DNA from: Pseudomonas sp. LS.1a
GTDB lineage: Bacteria; Pseudomonadota; Gammaproteobacteria; Pseudomonadales; Pseudomonadaceae
DNA: 64,000 nucleotides
Direction of reading: 5' to 3'
Assembly: GCF_022533585.1 (NCBI RefSeq)
Contig: NZ_CP092827.1
Coordinates: 1,032,001-1,096,000 of the forward strand
Both the position numbers and the translations under genes were made by a program. Positions 52,555 through 62,128 of this stretch are shown piece after piece. The notes below the pieces were generated by a model. That model ran no database searches, was not told the DNA's origin, and saw only the letters and a list, made by a program, of their open reading frames with translations. How positions within the stretch are numbered: the first letter of the stretch is position 1; every line of letters begins with the position of its first letter.

Positions 52555-55158
52555 TCAGATATCCCAAACCACATTGATGCCGAAGTTGCGCCCCGGCATG
52601 GTCAGGCGGTCGATGTTGGCGGGCTGGGTCACAGCCGCTTCACCCTGGCCGTCGTAGCTGCGTACCGAATCCCACTGCCAGTACTTCTTGTCGGTGAGGT
52701 TGTACAAGCCGGCGTTGATGGTCACGTCGTCGGTGACCTTGTAGTAACCCGTCAGGTCCAGCACCCCGTAGCCCGGGGTGCGGAACTTGGAACTCGAGCC
52801 GTCGGGCGAGTAGAAGGTGCTGTCGTCGACGCGGGTCTTGCGCTTGACCAGTGTCCAGCTCAGCAGGCCGCCGTAGTGCTGTTGCTCGTAACCCAGGCCG
52901 AACACGCCCTTCAACGGGTTGACGCTGTTCAGTGGCTCGCCGGTGTCATCGTTGCGGCCATGGGTGTAGGCGATCGAGCCCTGGGTATACAGGCCCTGCG
53001 GCGCACCAAAGTGGTCGAGGTTCAGGCGGCCCTTGACCTCGGCACCCTTGATGGTGGCGTGCTTGATGTTGTTGGCCTTGAAGGTTTGCTCCAGGTTGGC
53101 GCTTTTTACGGCGTCCTCGTCGATGAAGTCGCGGTACTTGTTGTAGAACACCGCCACGTCGAAGTTGCCGGCGTCGAAGTTGCCACGCAGGCCGGTTTCA
53201 TAGCTTTTGCTCTTTTCGGGCTCGAGGCCCGGGTTGCCTTCTACGCGGTAGCCTTGCTCGATGTTCTCGAACTTCCCGTACATGGCTTTGGCGCTCGGGG
53301 TGCGGAAACCTTCGGCGTACTGGCCATACCAGGTGTAGTTGTCGTTGAAGGCATAGGTCAGGCCGAACTTGGGCGAGATACGGTGCCACTTCTTGTCCGA
53401 GTCGTCCTGGGAGGTGGGCGCGGTGCCGGAGGACTCCAGGCCTCGCAGGAATTCCTTGGTGAACCTGGGCTCCATGCGCGTGTAGTCGTAACGAGCGCCA
53501 GGCATGAAGGTCCAGTTGTTCCAGCGGATTTCATCCTGCACGAACAGGCTGTAGGTATTCACGGTCGGGTCCGGGAAGTCGCTGACCAGGGCCTGGCCAT
53601 CTGCCGGGCGCTCGGCGCCAGCGGCGGAGCAACCTGAGCCAACGGCCAGGCAGGTGCCGGTGCCGCTGCGCGAACCGGTGACCTTTTCGTGCTTGAAGGT
53701 GGTGCCGTAGGTCAGCAGGTGGTCGGTGGCGCCGAGGCTGAAGGCCTTGTCCAGCTGGGCGTCGAATACCCACTGGCGGTCCTTGTAGGTGGTGTCGCGG
53801 GTACGCAGCACCTGACGGCCGGGCGGTGCGTAGACTTCCTCTGTGTGCTGGTCGGTCTTGGCGATCTGGTAGTTCAGGCTCCACTTCACATGGTCGGCGA
53901 CCAGCGAATCCAGGCCGAACTCATGGTTGATGCCAAAGCGTTCGCGGGTGATGGTGTCGTTGCCATTACGCGCCTTGTAGTAACCCGAGGCACCAAGGCC
54001 GGGAATGAACGGCCCGCCCACCGCACTGAGGATGTTCTGGTCGCGATCATCCTTGTAGCGTTCGTAGGTGAAGCCCAGGCGCGCGTCGTCGGCGTAGTTC
54101 CAGCCCAGCTTGGCCAGCACGTTTGTAGTACGCACGTCCATCGGGTTGGCTTCGGTACGGGACAGCCCGTCACCGCTGTGGCCGCCGTGGGTCTCGGTTT
54201 CGTGGCCGTTGCGCTGGCTCAGGTGCAACAGGCCGTCGAAGTCGCCCTGGCGACCGGCGACGGTGGCGGAGGTCAGCCAGCTTTCGTCGGCCGAGCTGTA
54301 GCCGGTCTTCAGGCGGGCACCTGCATCCTTGCCGGGCTTGATGATGTCATCCGGGTCGAGGGTGAAGTAGCTCACCGCCCCGCCGATGGCGTTGCTGCCA
54401 TACAGCACCGAGGCCGGGCCGCGGAGGATTTCCACCCGCTTGACGATCTCCGGGTCCACGTAGTTGCGCTGGGTCTGGGCGTAGGGGCCGAAGAAGAAGC
54501 TGTCGGGGATCGACACGCCATCGACCTGGGTGAGAATGCGCTCGCCGTCGATGCCCCGGATGTTGTAGCCGTTCAGGCCGCTGCGCTGGCCGGTGCCGGC
54601 CACCGATACACCCGGCTCGTAGCGCACCAGGTCCTGGATGTTGTTGACGTTCTGCCGGTCCAGTTCCTCGCGGGTCTGCACGCTGACGGTGCTCGGCACC
54701 TGGCTGACGTCCTGGGCACTGCGCGTGGCGCTGACCGTGACCTGTTGCAGGGCGACCACATTGGCGCTGGCCTGGCGTTCGAGCACTACATTGCCGTTGC
54801 TGATCTTGCGAAAGCCCAGGCCGGTACCGTGCAGCAGGCGCTTGAGCGCGGCTTCCGGCGGTAGCGAGCCCTGCACGCCTGGTGAGGCCACGCCGTCGGC
54901 CAGCTCGGCGCTGAAACCGACTTGCCAGCCAGTGACCTGGCTGAAGGCATTGATGGCCGAAACCAGTGGCTGCTGGCCGATGCTGAAGCGGTAGTCGCCC
55001 ATGCGCGGGCTGCTGGCCTGGGCCGGCTCGGCGGCCAGCGCCGGCAGGCTGCAGGCGCCGCTGGCGAGCAGGGCCAGGTTCAGTAGGGAAAGGCTCAGGA
55101 GGGACGGTTGCCCTCTACGGCTGGGAAGGGTGGAGGGGCGGGTAGGACCTGTGGACAT
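52555..55158 (-). CDS. TonB-dependent heme/hemoglobin-type receptor with signalling domain (HxuA-like)
   Basis: 867-residue outer-membrane receptor. Long signal peptide (to SLPALAA), then an STN signalling domain (RFSIGQQPLVSAINAFSQVTGWQVGFSAEL; LKRLLHGTGLGFRKIS), a plug (VPSTVSVQTREELDRQNVNNIQDLVRYEPGVS, RGPASVLYGSNAIGG) and a barrel. EGFRTPSAKAMYG and GNPGLEPEKS are the FRAP/NPNL motifs typical of heme receptors. An STN domain plus a FecR/FecI pair upstream defines a cell-surface signalling system like P. aeruginosa HxuIRA. The heme oxygenase gene next door supports heme as substrate. Confidence 0.88.
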   Translation of the reverse strand: MSTGPTRPSTLPSRRGQPSLLSLSLLNLALLASGACSLPALAAEPAQASSPRMGDYRFSIGQQPLVSAINAFSQVTGWQVGFSAELADGVASPGVQGSLPPEAALKRLLHGTGLGFRKISNGNVVLERQASANVVALQQVTVSATRSAQDVSQVPSTVSVQTREELDRQNVNNIQDLVRYEPGVSVAGTGQRSGLNGYNIRGIDGERILTQVDGVSIPDSFFFGPYAQTQRNYVDPEIVKRVEILRGPASVLYGSNAIGGAVSYFTLDPDDIIKPGKDAGARLKTGYSSADESWLTSATVAGRQGDFDGLLHLSQRNGHETETHGGHSGDGLSRTEANPMDVRTTNVLAKLGWNYADDARLGFTYERYKDDRDQNILSAVGGPFIPGLGASGYYKARNGNDTITRERFGINHEFGLDSLVADHVKWSLNYQIAKTDQHTEEVYAPPGRQVLRTRDTTYKDRQWVFDAQLDKAFSLGATDHLLTYGTTFKHEKVTGSRSGTGTCLAVGSGCSAAGAERPADGQALVSDFPDPTVNTYSLFVQDEIRWNNWTFMPGARYDYTRMEPRFTKEFLRGLESSGTAPTSQDDSDKKWHRISPKFGLTYAFNDNYTWYGQYAEGFRTPSAKAMYGKFENIEQGYRVEGNPGLEPEKSKSYETGLRGNFDAGNFDVAVFYNKYRDFIDEDAVKSANLEQTFKANNIKHATIKGAEVKGRLNLDHFGAPQGLYTQGSIAYTHGRNDDTGEPLNSVNPLKGVFGLGYEQQHYGGLLSWTLVKRKTRVDDSTFYSPDGSSSKFRTPGYGVLDLTGYYKVTDDVTINAGLYNLTDKKYWQWDSVRSYDGQGEAAVTQPANIDRLTMPGRNFGINVVWDI

Positions 55159-55212
55159 CGGAAGCGCTCCCTGACGCGCGGACTGTTATAGGTGATGGCT
55201 GTCCTCGTTTTC

Positions 55213-55231
55213 AAACGAGAATCAGTTGCAT
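55213..55231 (-). promoter_or_regulatory. Candidate Fur box upstream of the heme receptor
   Basis: Minus strand AATGCAACTGATTCTCGTTT, similar to the AATGATTCTCATT type of Pseudomonas Fur boxes (about 12 of 14 core bases). It lies about 65 bp upstream of the receptor ATG. Confidence 0.4.
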
Positions 55232-55312
55232 TGGCTATAACGAGACGGGCGGGGTAGCGTGACTGCGTAAAAAAAGTTGGATTGCGGTCTGGCAATCTGT
55301 ATCGCGATTTCC

Positions 55313-55339
55313 GTGGAAGCGGGCACGCCCGCTCCCACA
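55313..55339. repeat. Single REP element between the FecR and receptor genes
   Basis: GTGGAAGCGGGCAC/GCCCGCTCCCAC, imperfect palindrome of the REP core type. Confidence 0.7.
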
Positions 55340-55384
55340 GGGACCGTGTCGGGTTTCAGATTTTGCTGAAGATCGATTGGCGGA

Positions 55385-56347
55385 TCAGTTCAGGATGACC
55401 AGCGCCGGGTACTCGTGCAGCCGTGCCGAGGTGATGTGGGCCAGCGCGCGCAGGGTTTCCAGTGGCTGGTCGAGGCGGTAGTTGCCGGTGACCGCCACGT
55501 CTTCCAGCTGTGCGTTGCGGTTGATGATCCAGCCCGGGTAGTAGCGCTGCACCTCGGCCAGCACCTGGCTCAACGGGCAATTCTCGAACACCAGGCGGCC
55601 GTCTACCCAGGCCAGGTCCTTGTGCATGTCGGGGCGCTGGCGCTGGCCAAAGCCCTGTGGGCCAACACTGATGCTGTCGCCGGCACTCAGGCGAATGCGC
55701 TGGTCGCGGCTGCCCTGCAGGTCGACATCGCCGCGCTGTACCCGCACCTGTGCCTCGCCGTCGAGGTAGCGCACGGCAAAATCGGTGTCGCGCACCTGCG
55801 CGCGCAGCGGCCCGGCCTGCACTTCCAGTGGCAGCAGCGCACCCTCGGGGACCTGGAAATAAGCCTCGCCCTGCAGCAGGCGGGCGATCTGGCGACCGTC
55901 ACGGTGGTCGCTGGCAAACGCCGAATTGGTGTTGAGCAGCACTTGCGCCCCGTCTTCCAGCTGCAGGCGCTGGCGCTCGCCCACCACCGTCAGGTGGTCA
56001 GCCTGCAGGCGCATGGGCAGGTTGCCGAGGGTGAACAGCCCGACCAGCAGCAGCGCCGCCGTGGCCAGGGGTTTCCAGTGGCTGCGCAGGCGCCCGCGCC
56101 ACGAGCGGCGCTGTTGCTGGTGCATCTGCACGGCCACCTGGTGCAGCGGCGCACCGTTCCACAGGGCTTCTGCCTCGACATAGGCCTCGGCATTTTCCGG
56201 TGCAGCGCTTAGCCAGGCTTCGAAGGCCTGGGTGTCCTCGGCGTGGGCGCATTGCAGGCGCACCAGCCAGTCCAGCGCCTCGTCCATGGCACGAGCACGG
56301 GCGCTGGGCCCGGCGGGTGACGGGCGAGGGGCAGGGCTGTCGGTCAC
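55385..56347 (-). CDS. FecR-type anti-sigma factor (HxuR-like)
   Basis: 320-residue inner-membrane signal transducer. The N-terminal cytoplasmic FecR domain (EALDWLVRLQCAHAEDTQAFEAWLSAAPENAEAYVEAEALW) is followed by one membrane segment (PLATAALLLVGLFTLGNL) and a periplasmic domain. Start: the GTG at 56347 has AAGGA seven bases upstream; a GTG at 56422 overlapping the sigma gene stop lacks one, and an ATG at 56287 would cut into the cytoplasmic domain. It follows the ECF sigma gene and precedes the receptor, as in HxuIRA. Confidence 0.88.
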   Translation of the reverse strand: MTDSPAPRPSPAGPSARARAMDEALDWLVRLQCAHAEDTQAFEAWLSAAPENAEAYVEAEALWNGAPLHQVAVQMHQQQRRSWRGRLRSHWKPLATAALLLVGLFTLGNLPMRLQADHLTVVGERQRLQLEDGAQVLLNTNSAFASDHRDGRQIARLLQGEAYFQVPEGALLPLEVQAGPLRAQVRDTDFAVRYLDGEAQVRVQRGDVDLQGSRDQRIRLSAGDSISVGPQGFGQRQRPDMHKDLAWVDGRLVFENCPLSQVLAEVQRYYPGWIINRNAQLEDVAVTGNYRLDQPLETLRALAHITSARLHEYPALVILN

Positions 56348-56418
56348 GGTGAGTCCTTGAATGGTTTTTTGCGAATGATCAAGGCTGAGGCGGGGTGTGG
56401 CAAGGGCTTTGCGTAGCC

Positions 56419-56931
56419 TCACTTGAGGCGGTCGGCGACACCCATGCAGATCGCCATGATCAGTTTCAGTTCCTTCTGTACCGTGCTGGGCGAAACATTC
56501 AGTTGTTCGGCGATTTCCAGGTAGGTGGCGCCATGCAGGCGGCTGAGGATGAAGATGCGCTGCTGGCGTTCGCTGAGCTGGTTGAGGCTGACGCTCAGTT
56601 GCTTGAGCAACCGTTCGGCATGGGCGGCATCCTCGCTGCTGGTGGCCGGCGCGGCCACGCTGTGCAGGACCTCATCGGGCACGTCGTCGACCAGCATGCG
56701 CGATTGCACCCGGCGCGCGCGCAGGTGGTCGAGGGCCAGGTTGCGCGCGGTCTGGAACACGAACGGTTCGATGTGTTCGATGGGCCGCTCACCGAGGGCG
56801 CGGGACACCCGCAGGTAGGTTTCCTGCAGCAGGTCCTCGGCCGTGGTGGGGTTGCCCACCATGCGCTGCAAAGTGCGCAGCAGGGTAAGGCGCTGGACGA
56901 GGAAGACAGAGTTGAACCGGGACTGACTCAC
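56419..56931 (-). CDS. ECF sigma factor, FecI type (HxuI-like)
   Basis: 170-residue ECF sigma factor with region 2 (LLQETYLRVSRALGERPIEHIEPFVFQTARNLALDHLRARRV) and region 4 HTH (YLEIAEQLNVSPSTVQKELKLIMAICM). It should direct transcription of the receptor gene when heme binding is signalled via the STN domain and the FecR protein. A Fur box lies directly upstream, the standard iron-controlled design. Confidence 0.9.
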   Translation of the reverse strand: MSQSRFNSVFLVQRLTLLRTLQRMVGNPTTAEDLLQETYLRVSRALGERPIEHIEPFVFQTARNLALDHLRARRVQSRMLVDDVPDEVLHSVAAPATSSEDAAHAERLLKQLSVSLNQLSERQQRIFILSRLHGATYLEIAEQLNVSPSTVQKELKLIMAICMGVADRLK

Positions 56932-56954
56932 GGGGGGACCTGGCCGACGAAAGG

Positions 56955-56975
56955 TTAATGATAATGCTTATCATC
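56955..56975 (-). promoter_or_regulatory. Fur box upstream of the ECF sigma gene
   Basis: TTAATGATAATGCTTATCATC contains overlapping ATGATAAT and ATTATCAT-like half-sites, a close match to GATAATGATAATCATTATC. It ends 24 bp upstream of the sigma ATG, a position where Fur would block transcription in iron-rich cells. Confidence 0.75.
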
Positions 56976-57047
56976 CGCCTCGAAGGTCAAGCCTGGAAAT
57001 GTTAGGAAAAGGTAAAGATTGTGAGTGGCAGGCGCCGGCATGCTTTT

Positions 57048-57169
57048 TGTGGGAGCGGCCTTGCGTCGCGAAAGGGCCGCAAAGCGGCCCCGGAGGTCTC
57101 AGCACCACCGCTGAGGTGCGAGGGCTGCTTTGCAGCCCTTTCGCGACGCAAGGCCGCTCCCACAAGGGG
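57048..57169. repeat. Inverted pair of REP-like elements between the sigma gene and gapA
   Basis: TTGTGGGAGCGGCCTTGCGTCGCGAAAGGGCC... and its reverse complement, separated by about 37 bp (AGGTCTCAGC...GAGGTGCGA). Same subtype as the 18.7-kb pair. Confidence 0.8.
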
Positions 57170-57200
57170 CACACCCACATTGGCCGCCAGGCTGAGAAGC

Positions 57201-58202
57201 TCAGCGGGCGCGGCACAACGCCAGGCAGTTATCCAGCATGCGGTTGGAGAACCCCCACTCGTTGTCATACCAGGCCAGCACCTTGAGCATGCGCCCGTTG
57301 GCCCGGGTATGGTTGGCATCGAAGATCGACGACAGCGGGTTGTGGTTGAAATCGCAGGAAACCAGCGGCAAGGCGTTGTAGCCCAATACCCTGGAATGCT
57401 TGCTGGCCTCGAGGAACAGCTGGTTGACCTGCTCGGCCGTGGCCTCGCGCTTGAGGTTGACGGTGAGGTCCACCAACGACACGTTGATCACCGGCACCCG
57501 TACCGCCATGCCGGTCAGTTTGCCGGCCAGCTCCGGCAGCACCAGGCCCACGGCCTCGGCGGCGCCGGTCTTGCTCGGGATCATCGACTGGGTCGCGGAG
57601 CGCGCACGGTAGGGGTCGCTGTGGTACACATCGGTCAGCACCTGGTCGTTGGTGTAGGCGTGGATGGTGGTCATCAGGCCTTGCTCGATGCCGAACTCGC
57701 GGTGCAGCACCTGGGCAATCGGCGCCAGGCAGTTGGTGGTGCAGGAGGCGTTGGAAATGATCTGGTGCGAGGCCCGCAGGATGTCGTGGTTGACCCCGTA
57801 CACCACGGTGGCATCGGCGCCTTTGGCCGGTGCCGAGACAATTACCTTGCCAGCCCCCGCGGCCAGGTGTGCGGCGGCCTTGGCGCGCTCGGTGAACAGC
57901 CCGGTGCATTCGAACACCACGTCGATCGCTTCGGCCTTCCAGGGCAGTTCGGCCGGGTTGCGGATGGCGCTGACCGCGATACGGTCACCATTGACCGTCA
58001 GGCTCTCGTGGTCGGCCTCGACGCTGGCATCGAAGGTGCCGTGCACGCTGTCGTACTTGAGCAGGTGGGCATTCATGGCGCTGTCGCCCAGGTCGTTGAT
58101 GGCGACGACCTGCAGGTCCTGGCGGTAGCCTTGGGTATACAGTGCGCGCAGGACGTTGCGCCCGATGCGGCCGAATCCATTGATGGCGATGCGTAGGGTC
58201 AT
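57201..58202 (-). CDS. gapA: Glyceraldehyde-3-phosphate dehydrogenase
   Basis: 333-residue enzyme with the NAD-binding motif [15 protein letters not shown] and the catalytic Cys C154 in [12 protein letters not shown]. Start [10 protein letters not shown]; upstream codons lack support. Divergent from edd with shared HexR-type control. In P. putida this isoform (gap-1) serves glucose catabolism through the Entner-Doudoroff route, below the Edd/Eda step. Confidence 0.95.
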   Translation of the reverse strand: MTLRIAINGFGRIGRNVLRALYTQGYRQDLQVVAINDLGDSAMNAHLLKYDSVHGTFDASVEADHESLTVNGDRIAVSAIRNPAELPWKAEAIDVVFECTGLFTERAKAAAHLAAGAGKVIVSAPAKGADATVVYGVNHDILRASHQIISNASCTTNCLAPIAQVLHREFGIEQGLMTTIHAYTNDQVLTDVYHSDPYRARSATQSMIPSKTGAAEAVGLVLPELAGKLTGMAVRVPVINVSLVDLTVNLKREATAEQVNQLFLEASKHSRVLGYNALPLVSCDFNHNPLSSIFDANHTRANGRMLKVLAWYDNEWGFSNRMLDNCLALCRAR

Positions 58203-58266
58203 GGCAGTACCTCTGGCAGTCCGAGTGAAACCTGTGGCAAAAAGGAGCTTCACTGAAACGGTTTTG

Positions 58267-58281
58267 TTGTTGGAATTACAA
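58267..58281. promoter_or_regulatory. HexR-type operator, gapA side
   Basis: TTGT-TGGAATT-ACAA, a perfect match to the known HexR half-sites TTGT-N7/8-ACAA. It lies 65 bp upstream of the gapA ATG. HexR is released by KDPG, so gapA/edd rise when Entner-Doudoroff flux is on. Confidence 0.75.
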
Positions 58282-58328
58282 GATTATTCACTCGACGATA
58301 GAAAACAAGCCTTTTTAGTGGCAGTATT

Positions 58329-58344
58329 TTGTTTAAACATACAA
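58329..58344. promoter_or_regulatory. HexR-type operator, edd side
   Basis: TTGT-TTAAACAT-ACAA, again TTGT and ACAA with an 8-base spacer. It is 124 bp upstream of the edd ATG and 48 bp from the gapA-side box. Two boxes fit separate control of the two divergent promoters. Confidence 0.7.
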
Positions 58345-58467
58345 CGAGTGGTTGGGCGACGTTCCTCCAGTGATGCAGCAGGCTCCTTTACCTTGAGCCT
58401 AGGCCGCAATCGTTTGGAGGGGAAATGCCCGGCAAACCGCCCTTACAATTAGCCTGGAGTCCAGTAC

Positions 58468-60294
58468 ATGCATCCGCGCATCCTTGAGGTCACCCAGCGG
58501 CTGGTCGAACGTAGCCGTGCCACCCGCGAACGCTACCTGCAGCTGATTCGCGGCGCGGCCAGTGATGGCCCCATGCGTGCCAGCCTGCAGTGCGCCAACT
58601 TCGCCCACGGCGTGGCCGGTTGCGGCAGCGACGACAAGCAGACCCTGCGCCTGATGAACGCGGCCAACGTGGCCATCGTCTCGGCCTACAACGACATGCT
58701 TTCGGCGCACCAGCCGTACCAGCACTTCCCCGAGCAGATCAAGCAGGCCCTGCGCGAGGTCGGCTCGGTCGGCCAGTTCGCCGGTGGCGTGCCGGCCATG
58801 TGCGACGGCGTGACTCAGGGTGAGCCGGGCATGGAGCTGGCCATCGCCAGCCGCGAAGTGATCGCCATGTCTACCGCCGTGGCCCTGTCGCACAACATGT
58901 TCGACGCCGCGCTGATGCTGGGCATCTGCGACAAGATCGTCCCTGGTTTGATGATGGGTGCACTGCGCTTTGGTCACCTGCCGACCATTTTCGTCCCGGG
59001 CGGGCCGATGGTCTCCGGCATTTCCAACAAGCAGAAGGCCGATGTGCGCCAACGCTACGCCGAGGGCAAGGCCAGCCGCGAAGAGCTGCTGGAGTCGGAG
59101 ATGAAGTCCTACCACAGCCCGGGCACCTGCACTTTCTACGGCACTGCCAACACCAACCAGCTGGTGATGGAAGTGATGGGCCTGCACCTGCCGGGCGCCT
59201 CGTTCGTCAACCCGTACACACCGCTGCGCGACGCACTCACCGCCGAGGCTGCGCAGCAGGTCACGCGCATGACCAAGGCCAGCGGCAGCTTCATGCCGCT
59301 GGGTGAAATCGTCGACGAAAAGGCGCTGGTCAACTCCATCGTTGCCCTGCACGCCACCGGCGGCTCGACCAACCACACCCTGCACATCCCGGCGATTGCC
59401 CAGGCTGCGGGTATCCAGTTGACCTGGCAGGACATGGCTGACCTGTCCGAGGTGGTGCCGACCCTGTCCCACGTCTACCCCAACGGCAAGGCTGACATCA
59501 ACCACTTCCAGGCCGCGGGCGGCATGGCCTTCCTGATCCGCGAGCTGCTCGATGCCGGGCTGCTGCACGAAGACGTCAACACCGTGGCCGGCCATGGCCT
59601 GCGCCGCTACACCCAGGAGCCATTCCTCGATAACGGCAAGCTGGTGTGGCGCGAAGGGCCGCAGCACAGCCTGGACGAAAGCATCCTGCGCCCGGTGGCG
59701 CGGCCATTCTCGGCCGAAGGCGGCCTGCGGGTGATGGAGGGCAACCTTGGCCGAGGGGTGATGAAGGTGTCCGCTGTCGCCCCCGAGCACCAGGTGGTCG
59801 AGGCCCCGGCGCGGGTGTTCCACGACCAGCAGTCGCTGGCCGATGCATTCAAGGCCGGCGAGCTGGAGCGTGATTTCGTCGCCGTGGTGCGCTTCCAGGG
59901 CCCGCGCTGCAACGGCATGCCGGAACTGCACAAGCTCACGCCGTTCCTCGGCGTGTTGCAGGATCGTGGCTACAAGGTAGCGCTGGTCACCGACGGGCGC
60001 ATGTCCGGTGCTTCGGGCAAGATCCCGGCGGCCATTCACGTTTGCCCCGAGGCTTATGACGGGGGGCCGCTGGCGCGGGTGCGTGACGGTGATATGGTGC
60101 GGGTCGATGGTGTCGAAGGCACGCTGCGGGTGATGGTGTCGGCCGAAGAACTGGCCAGCCGCGACCTGCCGCCAGCGCCCCAGGGCAACGACCTGGGTTG
60201 CGGGCGCGAGCTGTTCGGCTTCATGCGCATGGCGTTCAGCCCGGCAGAGCAGGGCGCCAGTGCGTTCACCTCGGCCCTGGAGAACCTTAAATGA
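58468..60294 (+). CDS. edd: 6-Phosphogluconate dehydratase
   Basis: 608-residue iron-sulfur dehydratase (IlvD/Edd family) that makes KDPG in the Entner-Doudoroff pathway. Cluster cysteines are in [10 protein letters not shown] and [19 protein letters not shown] and [22 protein letters not shown] are family segments. It overlaps glk by four bases (ATGA), first gene of edd-glk-gltR-gtrS. Confidence 0.96.
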   Translation: MHPRILEVTQRLVERSRATRERYLQLIRGAASDGPMRASLQCANFAHGVAGCGSDDKQTLRLMNAANVAIVSAYNDMLSAHQPYQHFPEQIKQALREVGSVGQFAGGVPAMCDGVTQGEPGMELAIASREVIAMSTAVALSHNMFDAALMLGICDKIVPGLMMGALRFGHLPTIFVPGGPMVSGISNKQKADVRQRYAEGKASREELLESEMKSYHSPGTCTFYGTANTNQLVMEVMGLHLPGASFVNPYTPLRDALTAEAAQQVTRMTKASGSFMPLGEIVDEKALVNSIVALHATGGSTNHTLHIPAIAQAAGIQLTWQDMADLSEVVPTLSHVYPNGKADINHFQAAGGMAFLIRELLDAGLLHEDVNTVAGHGLRRYTQEPFLDNGKLVWREGPQHSLDESILRPVARPFSAEGGLRVMEGNLGRGVMKVSAVAPEHQVVEAPARVFHDQQSLADAFKAGELERDFVAVVRFQGPRCNGMPELHKLTPFLGVLQDRGYKVALVTDGRMSGASGKIPAAIHVCPEAYDGGPLARVRDGDMVRVDGVEGTLRVMVSAEELASRDLPPAPQGNDLGCGRELFGFMRMAFSPAEQGASAFTSALENLK

Positions 60295-61250
60295 AGGACC
60301 TGCTGGTTGGCGACATCGGCGGCACCAATGCCCGTTTTGCGTTGTGGCGTGACAACCAGCTGCATGAAGTGAAGGTCTTCGCCACCGCTGACTACACCTG
60401 CCCGGAACAGGCCATCGAGGCCTACCTGGAAGGCCAGGGTATCGCCCGCGGCGGCCTGGCGGCGGTGTGCCTGGCGGTGGCCGGGCCGGTCGATGGCGAT
60501 GAGTTCCGCTTCACCAACAACCACTGGCGCCTGAGCCGCGTGGCCTTCTGCCAGACATTGCAGGTCGAGCGGCTGCTGCTGATCAACGATTTTACCGCCA
60601 TGGCGCTGGGCATGACCCGCTTGCGCCCCGGCGAATTCCGCGAAGTGTGCCCGGGCCAGGCGGACCTGTCGCGGCCGGCCCTGGTCATCGGCCCGGGCAC
60701 CGGGCTGGGCGTGGGCGCGCTGCTGCGCCTGGGCGAACAGCACTGGCAGGCACTGCCGGGGGAGGGCGGGCACGTCGACCTGCCGGTGGGCAATGCCCGC
60801 GAGGCTGCGATCCACCAACAGATTCATGACCAGATCGGCCATGTCAGCGCCGAGACCGTGCTCAGTGGCGGTGGCCTGCTGCGTCTGTACCAGGCAATCT
60901 GTGCGCTGGACGGCGACACACCCCGACACAAGACCCCGGCGCAGATCACCGATGCCGCGCTGGGCGGCGAGCCAAGGGCGTTGGCGGTGATCGAGCAGTT
61001 CTGCCGGTTCCTCGGCCGAGTCGCGGGTAACAATGTTCTGACGCTGGGCGCACGGGGTGGGGTCTATATTGTCGGCGGCGTGATCCCGCGCTTTGCCGAA
61101 CTGTTCGTGCGCAGCGGGTTTGCCGCCAGTTTTTCCGACAAGGGTTGCATGAGCGGCTATTTCGCTGGCGTGCCCGTTTGGCTGGTGACGGCGGAGTTTT
61201 CCGGGTTGCTGGGGGCCGGGGTGGCCTTGCAGCAGGCGCTGGATCACTGA
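60291..61250 (+). CDS. glk: Glucokinase
   Basis: 319-residue Glk-type kinase phosphorylating cytoplasmic glucose to glucose-6-phosphate. ATP/phosphate motif [12 protein letters not shown] at residues 7-18; catalytic Asp in [27 protein letters not shown] and [11 protein letters not shown] follow. Start overlaps the edd stop. Followed by a REP pair before gltR. Confidence 0.96.
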   Translation: MKDLLVGDIGGTNARFALWRDNQLHEVKVFATADYTCPEQAIEAYLEGQGIARGGLAAVCLAVAGPVDGDEFRFTNNHWRLSRVAFCQTLQVERLLLINDFTAMALGMTRLRPGEFREVCPGQADLSRPALVIGPGTGLGVGALLRLGEQHWQALPGEGGHVDLPVGNAREAAIHQQIHDQIGHVSAETVLSGGGLLRLYQAICALDGDTPRHKTPAQITDAALGGEPRALAVIEQFCRFLGRVAGNNVLTLGARGGVYIVGGVIPRFAELFVRSGFAASFSDKGCMSGYFAGVPVWLVTAEFSGLLGAGVALQQALDH

Positions 61251-61251
61251 C

Positions 61252-61355
61252 TGGGGCCGCTTTGCGGCCCTTCGCGGGCACGCCCGCTCCCACAGGTGGT
61301 GCGGCCGTACCCTGTGGGAGCGGGCGTGCCCGCGAAGGGCTGCAAGGCAGCCCCC
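61252..61355. repeat. Inverted REP pair between glk and gltR
   Basis: GGGGCCGCTTTGCGGCCCTTCGCGGGCACGCCCGC... faces GGGAGCGGGCGTGCCCGCGAAGGGCTGC..., about 25 bp apart. Like the pairs in the gcv and arc operons, it is within a co-directional gene group. Confidence 0.8.
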
Positions 61356-61402
61356 AAAAAACAGGCAACAAAGACCTGTAACTAACAAGAGGACGGACCA
61401 CC

Positions 61403-62128
61403 TTGAGCACTGCCGGAAAATCGATCCTGATGGTCGACGACGACCAGGAAATCCGCGAACTGCTGCAAACCTACCTGAGCCGCTCCGGCTTCCAGGTACA
61501 TGCCGAAGCCGACGGCAAGGGCTTTCGCCGCGCCCTGGAAACCACCCCCTGCGACCTGGTCATCCTCGATGTCATGCTGCCCGACGAAGACGGTTTCAGC
61601 CTGTGCCGCTGGGTACGCCAGCACCCGCGCCAGGCACGGGTACCGATCATCATGCTCACCGCCAGCTCCGACGAAACCGACCGGGTCATTGGCCTGGAAC
61701 TGGGCGCCGACGACTACCTGGGCAAGCCGTTCAGCCCCCGCGAACTGCAAGCGCGGATCAAGGCCCTGCTGCGCCGCGCCGAGTTCGGCCAGGCGGCGCC
61801 GGGCAGTGCGGTGCTGGCCTTCGACGACTGGCGCCTGGACACGGTCAGCCACCGCCTGTTCCATCGCGACGGTGAGGAGGTGATTCTCTCCGGCGCCGAC
61901 TTCGCCCTGCTCAAGCTGTTCCTTGACCACCCACAGCAGATCCTCGACCGAGACACCATCGGCAACGCCACCCGTGGCCGCGAGCCGATGCCGCTGGACC
62001 GCATCGTCGACATGGCGGTCAGCCGCCTGCGCCAGCGTCTGCGCGATACTGACAAACCACCCCGGCTGATCCGCACCGTACGCGGCAGCGGCTACCTGTT
62101 GGCTGCCCATGTCTGCAGTGCGCCCTGA
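61403..62128 (+). CDS. gltR: Response regulator GltR (glucose uptake control)
   Basis: 241-residue OmpR-type regulator: receiver domain with MVDDDQEI and phospho-acceptor D56 (VILDVMLPDEDG), Lys in LGKPFSPRELQARIKALLRR, and a C-terminal winged helix (LDRDTIGNATRGREPMPLDRIVDMAVSRLRQRL). Start is TTG at 61403 with AAGAGGACGG upstream; the ATG in SILMVDDD would remove the first strand. Paired with the sensor gene, which it overlaps by 20 bp. In P. putida/P. aeruginosa it activates the gts glucose transporter genes. Confidence 0.92.
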   Translation: MSTAGKSILMVDDDQEIRELLQTYLSRSGFQVHAEADGKGFRRALETTPCDLVILDVMLPDEDGFSLCRWVRQHPRQARVPIIMLTASSDETDRVIGLELGADDYLGKPFSPRELQARIKALLRRAEFGQAAPGSAVLAFDDWRLDTVSHRLFHRDGEEVILSGADFALLKLFLDHPQQILDRDTIGNATRGREPMPLDRIVDMAVSRLRQRLRDTDKPPRLIRTVRGSGYLLAAHVCSAP

